Positions 9,848-19,555 of a stretch of 64,000 nt of DNA are shown piece by piece. A program made the position numbers and the translations under genes. Position 1 is the stretch's first letter; each line of letters starts with the position of its first letter. A model generated the notes under the pieces. That model was not told the DNA's origin. It saw nothing but the letters and a program-made list of their open reading frames with translations, and did no database searches. Source of the stretch: Gammaproteobacteria bacterium (GTDB taxonomy: Bacteria > Pseudomonadota > Gammaproteobacteria > Pseudomonadales > JAUIET01); assembly GCA_030429735.1 (NCBI GenBank), contig JAUIET010000003.1, forward strand, positions 1-64,000. Direction: 5' to 3'.

Positions 9848-10174
9848 ATGCTGATGAAAACGTCACTGGACTGGCGAGACCGAGACTTCTCTTCCGAGGC
9901 CTTTCATAATTTCTATGAACGGCTGGTGCTCGATCACATTCTTACTATCGAGGCAGACAAGGCCGATGACCTTGATTACATTGGCAACGTTGCCTGTGTG
10001 GCGCTTAACCATTTGCCGCCGCGCTATATTCGAAGCGATGTTGACATGACCTTGTATATGTCACCCAAGGAATGCCAGGAAATTGAGTTAAAAGTCAGCC
10101 GTGCCGTGAAAAATGCAATTATCTTCGTCAATGAGCGGCAGATTTACAGAGACGCCAGTGCCCTGACACGTTAG
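9848..10174 (+). CDS. ComFB family protein (late competence development protein family)
   Basis: 108 aa; FYERLVLDHILTIEADKADDLDYIGNVACVALNHLPPRYIRSDVDMTLYM fits the ComFB core (ALN-LPPRY). Confidence 0.75.
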   Translation: MLMKTSLDWRDRDFSSEAFHNFYERLVLDHILTIEADKADDLDYIGNVACVALNHLPPRYIRSDVDMTLYMSPKECQEIELKVSRAVKNAIIFVNERQIYRDASALTR

Positions 10175-10212
10175 GCTCAAACCCTCGCTATACGAAAAGT
10201 ACGTTCTGTTCC

Positions 10213-10998
10213 TTGCTGCGTTTTCTCACCTTCGTCGTTTTTGTGTTGACCGCGTGTGGCGCGGCAGACCTCAAAGACACCACTGACGCTACGACAGGCG
10301 ATGCTCGGCAGCTGTCGTTCGAACTGGTGGCCACCCTGCCCCACAGACCGCACGCCTTTACTCAGGGTTTGGTGCTCGGTGAAAACAATACGCTGTTTGA
10401 GAGCAGCGGCAATTACGGTAAGTCGCATCTGGTGCGATTGGAACCTGGCTCGGGTCACCGGGTTGCAGCACGAACGGATCTACCCGCGTATTTATTTGCG
10501 GAAGGTTTAACTTTGCACGCTGACGCGCTTTACCTGCTTACCTGGAAAGCCGGTGTTTGTTTTCTGTACGACCCGAAAACCCTGCAAAAACTGGGTAGAC
10601 TGGAGTATTACGGTCAGGGTTGGGGTTTGACCAGCAATGGTCGGCAATTGATCATGAGCAATGGTAGCCAGGAACTGAGTTTCAGAAACGCACGCACGTT
10701 CGAAACGGAAAGCACGCTCAATGTAACCCTCAATGGCAGAGCGCTGACGCGTTTAAACGAACTCGAATGGGTTAACGGGCTGATCTACGCGAATATATGG
10801 TACGAAGACACTATTGTCGCCATTGATCCCGTCAGCGGCCGCGTGGTCGAACAAGTAGACCTATCAGCACTACGCAACTACGAACATAAGTCGGCCGATG
10901 CCTTGAATGGTATTGCGTATAAACCGGAATCCAACACCTTTCTGGTAACCGGCAAGTACTGGTCACAGATTTATGAGATAAAATTACAAGAGGGCTGA
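10213..10998 (+). CDS. glutaminyl-peptide cyclotransferase (glutamine cyclotransferase family), putative lipoprotein
   Basis: 261 aa; lipobox LTAC, then PHRPHAFTQGLVL, YGQGWGLTSNGRQLIMSNGS, LNELEWVNGLIYANIW, LNGIAY. Confidence 0.85.
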   Translation: MLRFLTFVVFVLTACGAADLKDTTDATTGDARQLSFELVATLPHRPHAFTQGLVLGENNTLFESSGNYGKSHLVRLEPGSGHRVAARTDLPAYLFAEGLTLHADALYLLTWKAGVCFLYDPKTLQKLGRLEYYGQGWGLTSNGRQLIMSNGSQELSFRNARTFETESTLNVTLNGRALTRLNELEWVNGLIYANIWYEDTIVAIDPVSGRVVEQVDLSALRNYEHKSADALNGIAYKPESNTFLVTGKYWSQIYEIKLQEG

Positions 10999-11117
10999 CT
11001 CGCATGCCGCTTACCTTGGCCTAATTTGCCGCAAGCACTATTTGTGGTAAACAGGCTTTGGGGCGAATATCGAGACTCCAGCGGTCATCACGCATACCCA
11101 CTATTGATACAGGATTT

Positions 11118-14042
11118 ATGAACGCACACCACGCTTTTGAACACCTTCGTAGCCAGGAAATCCCGGCCTTAAACCTGACTCTGGAAGAATATGAACACAG
11201 CAAAACAGGTGCAAAACACTACCACCTGTCTGCCGACAACCCGGAAAATGTGTTTATGGTGGCGCTTAGAACAGTGCCCGAAGACTCAACCGGCGTTGCG
11301 CATATACTCGAACACACTGCCTTGTGTGGGAGCGAAAAATACCCTGTACGTGATCCATTTTTTATGATGATCCGTCGCTCCCTAAATACGTTTATGAACG
11401 CGTTTACCAGCAGCGACTGGACAGCTTACCCATTTGCCAGTCAAAACCGCAAAGACTTCGACAATCTGTTGCAGGTGTACCTGGATGCCGTATTCTTCTC
11501 GCGCCTTGATGAGCTTGACTTTGCTCAGGAAGGCCATCGTGTGGAGTTTGAAGAGGCTGATAACCCGAACAGCAAGCTGGTGTTCAAAGGCGTTGTATTC
11601 AACGAAATGAAAGGGGCGATGAGCTCAATCAGCAGTCAACTGTGGCAGACCCTGAGTAAATACCTGTTCCCGACCACGACCTATCACTACAACAGCGGCG
11701 GTGACCCCGAAGACATTCCAGATCTGAGCTATGAGCAGCTACTGGCGTTTTACAAAACGCATTACCACCCCAGCAATGCCATGTTTTTGACCTACGGCGA
11801 CATTGATGCCAAAGATCACCAGCAAAAATTTGAAACACTTGCGTTGCTGCGCTTTGAGCGTTTGGACGAAGAGATAGCGGTTGCTGATGAACAGCGCTTC
11901 AGCGAGCCACAAAGAGTAATAGAACACTACCCCAGCGACGACGCTGATGGCGACAACAAAAGTCATATGATCATGGGTTGGCTGCTGGGCAACAGCACCA
12001 AGTTGCAAGACCTTCTCGAAGCGCAGTTGCTGTCCAATGTGTTATTAGACAATTCTTCCTCACCCTTAATGCAGGTCCTGGAAACCACGCAGCTCGGCAG
12101 CGCACCCAGCCCTTTATGCGGCATGGAAGACTCTAACCGCGAATTGGTGTTCTGCTGCGGTATTGAAGGTGCGGCCCGTGATGCAGTGGACGACTTCGAA
12201 GCCTTGATACTCGATACTCTGGAACGTATTGCCAAGCATGGCGTGGAACACGAACGTCTGGAATCAGTTCTGCATCAACTGGAGTTCCATCAGCGAGAGA
12301 TTGGCGGTGATGGCTACCCCTACGGCCTGCAAATTATCATGGCAGCGCTTGGACCCGCCACCCATCGTGGTGACCCGGTAGCAGCACTCAACATAGAACC
12401 TGTGTTAGAAGAACTCCGCCAGAAGATTGCCGACCCCGAATACATCAAGCAGTTAACCCGCAAACTATTGCTGGAGAACACGCACAGACTGACTCTGGTG
12501 ATGCACCCCGACCCAGAACTGAGCAAATTACGCAATGACAGCGAAGCATCGCGCCTGGCTGAGATGAAGGCAAAAATGTCAGACCAGGAACGACAAGCGG
12601 TGGTTGAGCTTGCCAACCAACTGCAGGCTCGTCAGGAGCGTGTGGATGATGCGGATATTCTACCGAAAGTAGAGCTAAGTGACGTGCCAGCTGGCATAAA
12701 GGTTCACTCTTACACTGAGTCTGCAATTGGACATCACACAACGCCACTGACGTTCTTTCCGCAGGGTACTAATGGCATTGTTTACCAACAGTTAGTCGTA
12801 CCCATGCCGGCATTTTCAGAAAAACAGTTGCAATTGCTACCTCTGTTCACCAGTTTTATAAGCGAACTGGGTTTGGGCGACATGGATTACTTGCAAACGC
12901 AGGCACTGCAAGCCGCGCATTGCGGTAGTTTGGGTGCGTATTCTGCCGTACGGCCGTTGCCCGGTAGTGAGCAGGATCAGCGCGGCTTTATTGTTCTCTC
13001 AGGTAAAGCATTGAGTCGCAAAAACGGTGAACTGAGCGAGCTGATAATGCGTACCTTCAACGAGGTTCGGTTTGATGAGTCAAGCAGAATCAGGGAATTG
13101 ATCGCTCAGATGAGTGCGCGCCGTGAACAGAGTATCACTGGCAATGGCCACTCTCTGGCCATGAGTGCCGCGTGCAGCGGCATGAGCCCGGTGGCGCAAG
13201 TGTCTTATATGAGTTCTGGTTTGCAGGGTATTCGTTGGCTTAAAGAGATTAACAAAGACTGCGATATTGACGCATTGCAAGCGGAACTTCTCGCAATGCA
13301 TAAGATGCTTCTGGCGCAGACGCGGCAGCTGCTATTGGTTGCCGAGCAAGACCAATTCACTGCATGTCTTTCAGGTCTGGAGAAATCGCTTGACCTGTTG
13401 CCCGCCCCGGGGCAGGACAATTCCAGTTTGCAATTGAATGCCATCAGGGAACAGCGTCGATTGGCGTGGCAAACCAATACCCAGGTAAACTTCTGCGCCA
13501 AAGCCTACCCCACTGTATCCACAGATCACGAAGACGCAGCAGCTCTGACTGTGCTGGGCGGCTTTCTGCGAAACGGTTACTTGCACCGGGCCATCAGAGA
13601 ACAAGGTGGCGCCTACGGAGGCGGTGCCAGCCATGATTCAGCGAATGCCAATTTTCGGTTCTACAGTTACCGCGACCCAAGATTGACCGAAACAATGGAC
13701 GACTTCGACCAGTCCATTCACTGGTTGCTGGACACTAAACATGACTGGCAAGCGGTGGAAGAAGCCATTCTTGGCGTGGTATCGTCGCTGGACAAACCAG
13801 GCTCGCCCGCCGGTGAAGCAAAGCAGCAATTTCACAGCTCTCTGTCTGGGCGCACACCTGAGCAGCGCGAACAATTCCGGCGTCGGGTGCTGAATGTTAC
13901 CGCGAACGACCTGAAGCGAGTGGGCGAACGATGGCTGGGTGATACAAACGCGGCAAGTGTCGCAGTAGTGAGCAATTCCGAGATTCTCACCGAGCAAAAA
14001 CCCTGGCTGGATCAGCATGGCTTAAATCTGGAAGTGCTGTAG
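11118..14042 (+). CDS. M16C (presequence protease-like) insulinase-family metalloprotease
   Basis: Inverted zinc motif HILEH in GVAHILEHTALCGSEKYPVRDPFFMM; start set at ATG 11118 (MNAHHAFEHLRS) inside the longer ORF at 11058. Confidence 0.9.
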   Translation: MNAHHAFEHLRSQEIPALNLTLEEYEHSKTGAKHYHLSADNPENVFMVALRTVPEDSTGVAHILEHTALCGSEKYPVRDPFFMMIRRSLNTFMNAFTSSDWTAYPFASQNRKDFDNLLQVYLDAVFFSRLDELDFAQEGHRVEFEEADNPNSKLVFKGVVFNEMKGAMSSISSQLWQTLSKYLFPTTTYHYNSGGDPEDIPDLSYEQLLAFYKTHYHPSNAMFLTYGDIDAKDHQQKFETLALLRFERLDEEIAVADEQRFSEPQRVIEHYPSDDADGDNKSHMIMGWLLGNSTKLQDLLEAQLLSNVLLDNSSSPLMQVLETTQLGSAPSPLCGMEDSNRELVFCCGIEGAARDAVDDFEALILDTLERIAKHGVEHERLESVLHQLEFHQREIGGDGYPYGLQIIMAALGPATHRGDPVAALNIEPVLEELRQKIADPEYIKQLTRKLLLENTHRLTLVMHPDPELSKLRNDSEASRLAEMKAKMSDQERQAVVELANQLQARQERVDDADILPKVELSDVPAGIKVHSYTESAIGHHTTPLTFFPQGTNGIVYQQLVVPMPAFSEKQLQLLPLFTSFISELGLGDMDYLQTQALQAAHCGSLGAYSAVRPLPGSEQDQRGFIVLSGKALSRKNGELSELIMRTFNEVRFDESSRIRELIAQMSARREQSITGNGHSLAMSAACSGMSPVAQVSYMSSGLQGIRWLKEINKDCDIDALQAELLAMHKMLLAQTRQLLLVAEQDQFTACLSGLEKSLDLLPAPGQDNSSLQLNAIREQRRLAWQTNTQVNFCAKAYPTVSTDHEDAAALTVLGGFLRNGYLHRAIREQGGAYGGGASHDSANANFRFYSYRDPRLTETMDDFDQSIHWLLDTKHDWQAVEEAILGVVSSLDKPGSPAGEAKQQFHSSLSGRTPEQREQFRRRVLNVTANDLKRVGERWLGDTNAASVAVVSNSEILTEQKPWLDQHGLNLEVL

Positions 14043-14145
14043 CAGGAATTGCCGCCGCTGGATGTAAGAGCTCATTCTATACCGTGATTGGCATGCATTT
14101 AACGATCTTGCCTGAAGACGGAGTACCAATTGGCGCTCTTGGCGC

Positions 14146-14188
14146 TAGGAGAGCACCAGAATGCCTGGGGCGTCCTGGTGCTCTCCTA
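14146..14188. repeat. Perfect 14-bp inverted repeat (hairpin), 15-nt loop, no poly-T tract
   Basis: taggagagcaccag (14146-14159) and ctggtgctctccta (14175-14188). Confidence 0.85.
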
Positions 14189-14484
14189 TGAGCGGCGCGC
14201 ATCAATGCCAAAAAAGGGGGTATGGCCGAGCTGACCAGTCAGCTTGGATGGCAGCCTGAAAAGTTAATGGAGGAGTTGTCAAAGTAAAACTGAACTCAGG
14301 GTTTTAGTCATCCGTACCACCGCACTTCAGGCCCCAATTTTCATCTGCTCAAAACATTAATAGCGTTCTAGGTTTTTACTATTTGAGTAGTTGGCATACA
14401 TCTGCACGAGCCCCTCTAACACAACACATGGTGTAAACTCATGATTTATATCAAGAAAATTGATCGATGCGTATATCGTATTGC

Positions 14485-14500
14485 TGGCATGTATTGTGCA
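14485..14500 (+). promoter_or_regulatory. putative sigma54 (-24/-12) promoter upstream of dmpD
   Basis: TGGCATG-TATT-GTGCA; GG(14486-14487)-N10-GC(14498-14499), about 40 bp before ATG 14541. Confidence 0.6.
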
Positions 14501-14540
14501 CTCAATATGGGAATGTTCCTTCACCTAGCTATTGACAAGC

Positions 14541-15368
14541 ATGCATAACGAGAACCCGGAAATAGGCTTAAGCCTGCAAGCAAATGAAATTGAAACAAAC
14601 TATCACGACACAGGGGGCAATGGATCTCCTGTACTGCTCATTCATGGTTCCGGACCAGGTGTTAGCGCCTGGGCAAATTGGCGACTGACCATTCCAGCAC
14701 TGGCAGAAAACTCCCGCGTAGTGGCACCTGATATGGTCGGCTTTGGCTTTACTGAACGACCTGAAGCATTCGAATACACGATGGACAACTGGATTTCCCA
14801 TGCCGTCGCTGTAATGGATACTCTGTCAATCGACACCTTTTCCCTTGTGGGCAACTCTTTTGGTGGCGCGATTGCACTCGGTATCGCAATTCGTTTTCCA
14901 GAGCGAGTGGAGAAACTGATTTTGATGGGCAGCGTTGGTGTACCGTTTGAGCTAACTGAGGGTCTGGATAAAGTATGGGGTTACACCCCATCTGAGCAAA
15001 ACATGAAGAAAGTGATGGAGTACTTTGCCTACAATCAGCAAATGATGACCGACGATCTTATCAATCTGCGTTATCGTGCCAGTATTCAGAAAGGTTTTCA
15101 GGAATCGTTTGCCAGCATGTTTCCAGCACCAAGACAGCGGTGGATAGATGCCATGGCTTTCGCCGATGAGGACATCAAATCGATTACCTGTCCTGCCTTG
15201 ATTTGTCATGGCCGCGAAGACAAGGTAATCCCGCCCGCCAATTCACACCAGTTGTTTTCTTTGATACCCAACTCGGAGTTGCATATGTACGGCCATTGCG
15301 GCCACTGGACTCAGATAGAGCATAGCCAGTCTTTCAATACTCTATTGGTTGATTTTGTCGCGCGCTGA
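14541..15368 (+). CDS. dmpD: 2-hydroxymuconate semialdehyde hydrolase (alpha/beta hydrolase)
   Basis: LLIHGSGPGVSAWANW and LVGNSFGGAIALGIAIRFPERV, characteristic of DmpD/XylF; ATG preferred over the TTG at 14532. Confidence 0.88.
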   Translation: MHNENPEIGLSLQANEIETNYHDTGGNGSPVLLIHGSGPGVSAWANWRLTIPALAENSRVVAPDMVGFGFTERPEAFEYTMDNWISHAVAVMDTLSIDTFSLVGNSFGGAIALGIAIRFPERVEKLILMGSVGVPFELTEGLDKVWGYTPSEQNMKKVMEYFAYNQQMMTDDLINLRYRASIQKGFQESFASMFPAPRQRWIDAMAFADEDIKSITCPALICHGREDKVIPPANSHQLFSLIPNSELHMYGHCGHWTQIEHSQSFNTLLVDFVAR

Positions 15369-15373
15369 GTCAG

Positions 15374-15952
15374 CTATCGCCAATTGTTATAAAGCCAGCT
15401 TTTGAGCAGTCGAGTAACACGCGGCATTACAAAATATGTCATTAGTGCCACTTGAAGGAACACCGCTAAAAACACTTTCGCAATGCCTGGCCACCCATCT
15501 GTCAATGGCGTAATCGCATAATTGATTAGAATCACAAGAACAAACACCACAACCATCAGTATCAACGCCATTTTGTGTGGTGAAGGGTGAGCAGCAGGTA
15601 GTTCCGGCAGGCTGAACCAGAATTCAAGGCCGGTACTTTTTCTAACTTCGTCGTTACCTTCCACTATGCCTTGCAATCGACCAAGCCACTCCTTACGGAT
15701 AGATGATTGCTCCCATGCTTGTGAGTGCTCGAATGAATCAAATCGAAAGATGGAAACGTAACGACGCGAATCTTTGCCTGGCCGCAGGATGTTCACACCC
15801 ATATGACCTGGGAATTTGACCGCATCGGCGGTGATTCCAGTTAACCAGGCTTCATACTGTTCTTCTCTGTTTGGCAGAATCGTACGAACAATTGAGGTGG
15901 TAACCTGACCTGAATCTGTAGTTTCAAGGGATTGAGGCGAATTTTGGTGCAT
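15374..15952 (-). CDS. antibiotic biosynthesis monooxygenase (ABM)-domain protein with C-terminal TM helices
   Basis: 192 aa; ILPNREEQYEAWLTGI...FPGHMGVNILRP...RFDSFEHSQAWEQSS then two hydrophobic helices. Confidence 0.7.
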   Translation of the reverse strand: MHQNSPQSLETTDSGQVTTSIVRTILPNREEQYEAWLTGITADAVKFPGHMGVNILRPGKDSRRYVSIFRFDSFEHSQAWEQSSIRKEWLGRLQGIVEGNDEVRKSTGLEFWFSLPELPAAHPSPHKMALILMVVVFVLVILINYAITPLTDGWPGIAKVFLAVFLQVALMTYFVMPRVTRLLKSWLYNNWR

Positions 15953-15962
15953 GAGTCCTTAC

Positions 15963-16586
15963 TTAAACGAACGCATCAGGAAATGTGCTTTTAAAGCTAT
16001 GGCGTCGATTTCCAGCGCTATACCAACTCTCCAGGCGTTCCAAGTGTTTTGGTATTGGAGAACCGTAATAGTCAGCGATCGCAAAGCGAGCCAACAAGGC
16101 ACATTCAGCTATCGAAAATTGATCACAAAAATAGTCTTTGTCGCCTAACCAGTCAGCTAATTGCTCCTGGCACGCTCGCCATGCGGTTTCACTTTCCGCG
16201 ATAAACTTCAAATTCCATGATTCTTTCGCATTAGAGCGTTTCTCAAATACAAGACCCCGTAGCGCGGGACCGACAACACTATCGGAGTAGCTGTGCAGCA
16301 AGCGCGCGTCGCTTCTCTTTGCGGGTGTGTTCGGCAGCAGAAGTGATCGCTTCGGACCATCCAATACATATTCTATTATGACTGAAGATTCCCAGATAGT
16401 AGCTTCACCATCGACGAAAACGGGAACCGAACCTTTGGGATTTAGGCGCAACACGTCTGGGTGCTTCTCTCCAAGTTGGGTTTCTACAGCCACATACTGA
16501 ATATCAAGTTCAGCCAGTACTATGCGTACTTTCCAGCAAAAAGGACAATCCGACCGGAAATACAGTGTTGGTAGCGCCGCATTCAC
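15963..16586 (-). CDS. glutathione S-transferase family protein
   Basis: 207 aa; LYFRSDCPFCWKVRIVLAEL, NPKGSVPVFVDGEATIWESSVIIEYV. Confidence 0.85.
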   Translation of the reverse strand: MNAALPTLYFRSDCPFCWKVRIVLAELDIQYVAVETQLGEKHPDVLRLNPKGSVPVFVDGEATIWESSVIIEYVLDGPKRSLLLPNTPAKRSDARLLHSYSDSVVGPALRGLVFEKRSNAKESWNLKFIAESETAWRACQEQLADWLGDKDYFCDQFSIAECALLARFAIADYYGSPIPKHLERLESWYSAGNRRHSFKSTFPDAFV

Positions 16587-17176
16587 TGCTTAGCCAATCC
16601 TAACTCGTACAAATAGTCGCGCAGGTAATCAACACGATCACTGCCCCAAAATATTTCTTCGCCAACAACAAATGTAGGAACACCAAACACGCCCAGCGAC
16701 TGCGCTTCTCGCCAGTTCTCATCCATACGTGCAAGATTCGCCGGTGACTCAACCGCTTCAAGCAAATCTTGCGAATCGAGGCCAATCTCTTGCCCTACTG
16801 CTGCAATTATTTCGGAGTCGCCAATGTCCTGTCCCTCGCCCCATTCCTTATCCATCATAGCCACTACATACTCACGCAATAGTCCATGCTCTTCGGCGAG
16901 CAGGGATCCTGCACCCGCTTTGGTAGGATCAGTGGTAATGGGTGGTGGATTCATCGGAATGCCCATCTTCTTTGCTATGCGGCGAATATCCTGGCGAACC
17001 AGCGGAATTTTAACTTTGGCCCGCTCTGGCGCAGAACGGCCTGTCCAACCGGCAAGTGGCTTCCATTCAAATTCAGCATGAAAATCATCCACCAGGGAAA
17101 AGATCGTTTTAGAAGCTATATAGCAATAAGGGCTTCTAAAATTAAAAAACAGGTTTATCTTTGTCGCTTCGGTCAT
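16583..17176 (-). CDS. 2-hydroxychromene-2-carboxylate isomerase / DsbA-fold (GST kappa) family
   Basis: 197 aa; INLFFNFRSPYCYIAS, GVFGVPTFVVGEEIFWGSDRVDYLRDYL; 4-bp overlap with the GST gene. Confidence 0.8.
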   Translation of the reverse strand: MTEATKINLFFNFRSPYCYIASKTIFSLVDDFHAEFEWKPLAGWTGRSAPERAKVKIPLVRQDIRRIAKKMGIPMNPPPITTDPTKAGAGSLLAEEHGLLREYVVAMMDKEWGEGQDIGDSEIIAAVGQEIGLDSQDLLEAVESPANLARMDENWREAQSLGVFGVPTFVVGEEIFWGSDRVDYLRDYLYELGLAKQ

Positions 17177-17200
17177 AGGATGACGTCCTTTGCTTTGCCA

Positions 17201-18502
17201 TCAGCGCCCTACAGCGCGCAGTTGTTGTGGCGTGAATTGATTTGGGCGTAATGGGCGTGAGGGCAACACTGGCAGCAGTTGTATGGTAGTGCAGTGTTCG
17301 GCCTGGACATCAATCATTGATACTGCGTCTGTAATGCCTCCCTGCCAGGCTTTGTTATCCGGATGGTGATACTCAGAATCAGACACAGCCACCAAGCCGA
17401 TCTTCCACAGTTTACCCGCTCTATCGTATATTTTGGTCACGGCAGGGCCGAAGCCTTGAGCATCAACATAGAAAATGCGTTTGGATAAGGGATGCTCGCG
17501 CGACTTGGGCACCGCTTCAATAACGTAAGCTTTGCGCAATTGCCAGGTCACATTTGGAAAACACGACCCTCTTCCATGAAAATCAACCAATTGAAACCCG
17601 GTTTCTTTATCGTTTGATTTGGAATCGAGTGATTCAACAGGCAATTCACTGTGGCGATAGAGTGGCATGAGAATCCACCGGCTCTCAAGGTACTTCCAAT
17701 CCATGTCCATTATACGGCCGTTATAACCGAGAAAATCTTCGATCATAATATCGCTGCCCAGAAATGCATCAGTAGTCTGACCCGTTGCCAACACCCGAAC
17801 GCGTCGCTGTGTAGCGCTGTACATCCAGGCTTTTTCGCTGCGAGTATCGTCTTCTTGCCGGTGAACCAGAAGCTGTGTGTTGCGCACGTCTTGTGGGCGA
17901 TCAACACGCAGGTACAACGCATTGAATATATCGGCACGATTGTCAGGCAGCTCTGGCATGGGCTGATGCGTATGCCGATGCTTAAATCGCAACATACCAC
18001 CGTACATTTCCAAGGTGCGCTCAAGTTTGCCCGTTCGCATATTGCGATAGTGCCAAATAAACTCTCTCACCTCGTTTTCGTCAGGCGCGTAGCTGTAACG
18101 CATATTCCACGCAGCCTTATCACCCGCACGAACATCGTCGAGCGACAGAGGCCGAGGGAAAGGTCTTCCAAGGTGGTAGTTATTGATTACACCGGGTTGT
18201 TCTCCAAGTGTCACACCTTCGTAATGCGTAACAGTCGCTTGTACATAGTCCGGGTTTATCGCAAATGCATGGGTGTCGCCCACGGTAATTTCAAAATCGC
18301 CGGCGCGGATTAAACCCGCAATATCTGTGTCGACATAGGTAGTGTGCTGCGCGATATTGTCCGGACCTATTACAGTGCCCGCAGCAGGACCTGATTGTTT
18401 GGCGAGTTCTTCTCGATCTACATCAAACGATGACTCAATCTCGCCAGCTGAAATTGGCAAAGTCAATAGCGAGAAAAATAAAACAGTGATACGGCACATC
18501 AT
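17201..18502 (-). CDS. DUF1329 domain-containing protein (exported)
   Basis: 433 aa with signal peptide; FLGSDIMIEDFLGYNGRIMDMDWKYLESRWILMPLY; paralogous to 37313..38632. Confidence 0.85.
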   Translation of the reverse strand: MMCRITVLFFSLLTLPISAGEIESSFDVDREELAKQSGPAAGTVIGPDNIAQHTTYVDTDIAGLIRAGDFEITVGDTHAFAINPDYVQATVTHYEGVTLGEQPGVINNYHLGRPFPRPLSLDDVRAGDKAAWNMRYSYAPDENEVREFIWHYRNMRTGKLERTLEMYGGMLRFKHRHTHQPMPELPDNRADIFNALYLRVDRPQDVRNTQLLVHRQEDDTRSEKAWMYSATQRRVRVLATGQTTDAFLGSDIMIEDFLGYNGRIMDMDWKYLESRWILMPLYRHSELPVESLDSKSNDKETGFQLVDFHGRGSCFPNVTWQLRKAYVIEAVPKSREHPLSKRIFYVDAQGFGPAVTKIYDRAGKLWKIGLVAVSDSEYHHPDNKAWQGGITDAVSMIDVQAEHCTTIQLLPVLPSRPLRPNQFTPQQLRAVGR

Positions 18503-19522
18503 CTAACCGGTCTTTGACATAGTTAGCGCAAGGTCCTCAATCATGTCTTCCTGGCCACCGACTGTTCCACGTTTACCCAACTCAACCAATATGTCGCGAG
18601 CTGAAACGCCGTATTTTTTTTCTGCGCGCTGCGCAAACAACAGAAACGATGAATAGACGCCGGCATAACCCAGGGTTAAAGCATCACGATCAAGTCGAAT
18701 TGGCTGATCCATCATTGGAACAACGATATCCTCAGCAACGTCCATAACGCTGTATAAATCGATGCCCGTATGAGCCTTCATTCTATGCAGTACTGCGACC
18801 AGAACTTCAAGCGGTGTATTGCCAGCACCGGCACCCAAACCAGCCACGGAACCGTCGATGCGAGAGGCGCCCGCCTCAATGGCCGCCAGTGAATTGGCAA
18901 TGCCCATGCCTAAATTGTGATGGCCATGGAAACCCACTTCGGTATCCGGTTTCAGCTCCGAACGCAGCAGACCAATCTTTTCAGTCACTTCATCAGGCAA
19001 CATATAGCCCGCTGAGTCGGTGCAATACAAACAGTTTGCGCCGTAAGATTCCATCAAACGCGCTTGCTCCAGGATTTTTTCGGCTGGCACCATGTGGGCC
19101 ATCATTAAAAAGCCAACCGTGTCCATTTCCATTTCAGCCGCCAGACCAATGTGCTGCTGCGATACATCGGCCTCTGTACAATGTGTGGCTACCCTAATAG
19201 TTGTAACGCCACACTCTTTGGCCATTCTTAGGTGATCCACCGTTCCAATGCCTGGAAGCAACAGTGCGGATATTTTTGCCTGTTGCATTTTCGGAACCAC
19301 GGCACGAAGGTATTCTTCGTCACTGTGAGCAGGAAATCCGTAATTTACCGATCGACCACCCAGGCCGTCGCCATGGCTGATTTCAATCAATGGCATTCCC
19401 GCAGCGTCCAAGCCAGTCGCAACATCAATCATCTCCTGTAAGGAAATTTGATGTTGCTTTGCATGCATGCCGTCACGCAAGCTCATGTCGTGCAATCGTA
19501 CTTGTGTTCCTTCAAGGTTCAT
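18503..19522 (-). CDS. dmpG: 4-hydroxy-2-oxovalerate aldolase
   Basis: [62 protein letters not shown]. Confidence 0.95.
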   Translation of the reverse strand: MNLEGTQVRLHDMSLRDGMHAKQHQISLQEMIDVATGLDAAGMPLIEISHGDGLGGRSVNYGFPAHSDEEYLRAVVPKMQQAKISALLLPGIGTVDHLRMAKECGVTTIRVATHCTEADVSQQHIGLAAEMEMDTVGFLMMAHMVPAEKILEQARLMESYGANCLYCTDSAGYMLPDEVTEKIGLLRSELKPDTEVGFHGHHNLGMGIANSLAAIEAGASRIDGSVAGLGAGAGNTPLEVLVAVLHRMKAHTGIDLYSVMDVAEDIVVPMMDQPIRLDRDALTLGYAGVYSSFLLFAQRAEKKYGVSARDILVELGKRGTVGGQEDMIEDLALTMSKTG

Positions 19523-19555
19523 GTGATCTCTACTCAGTTTTTCCCGCTACGTTAC

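Noticed and set aside
14146-14188. Rho-independent terminator call for the 14-bp hairpin
   Set aside because: No T tract follows the stem on either strand; kept only as an unexplained inverted repeat.
15963-17176. Naphthalene degradation (nah) operon
   Set aside because: Only one NahD-like isomerase; no ring-hydroxylating dioxygenase or nah aldolase in the window.
17651-18313. 220-aa plus-strand ORF
   Set aside because: Antisense to the DUF1329 gene, which has paralogue support in the same window.
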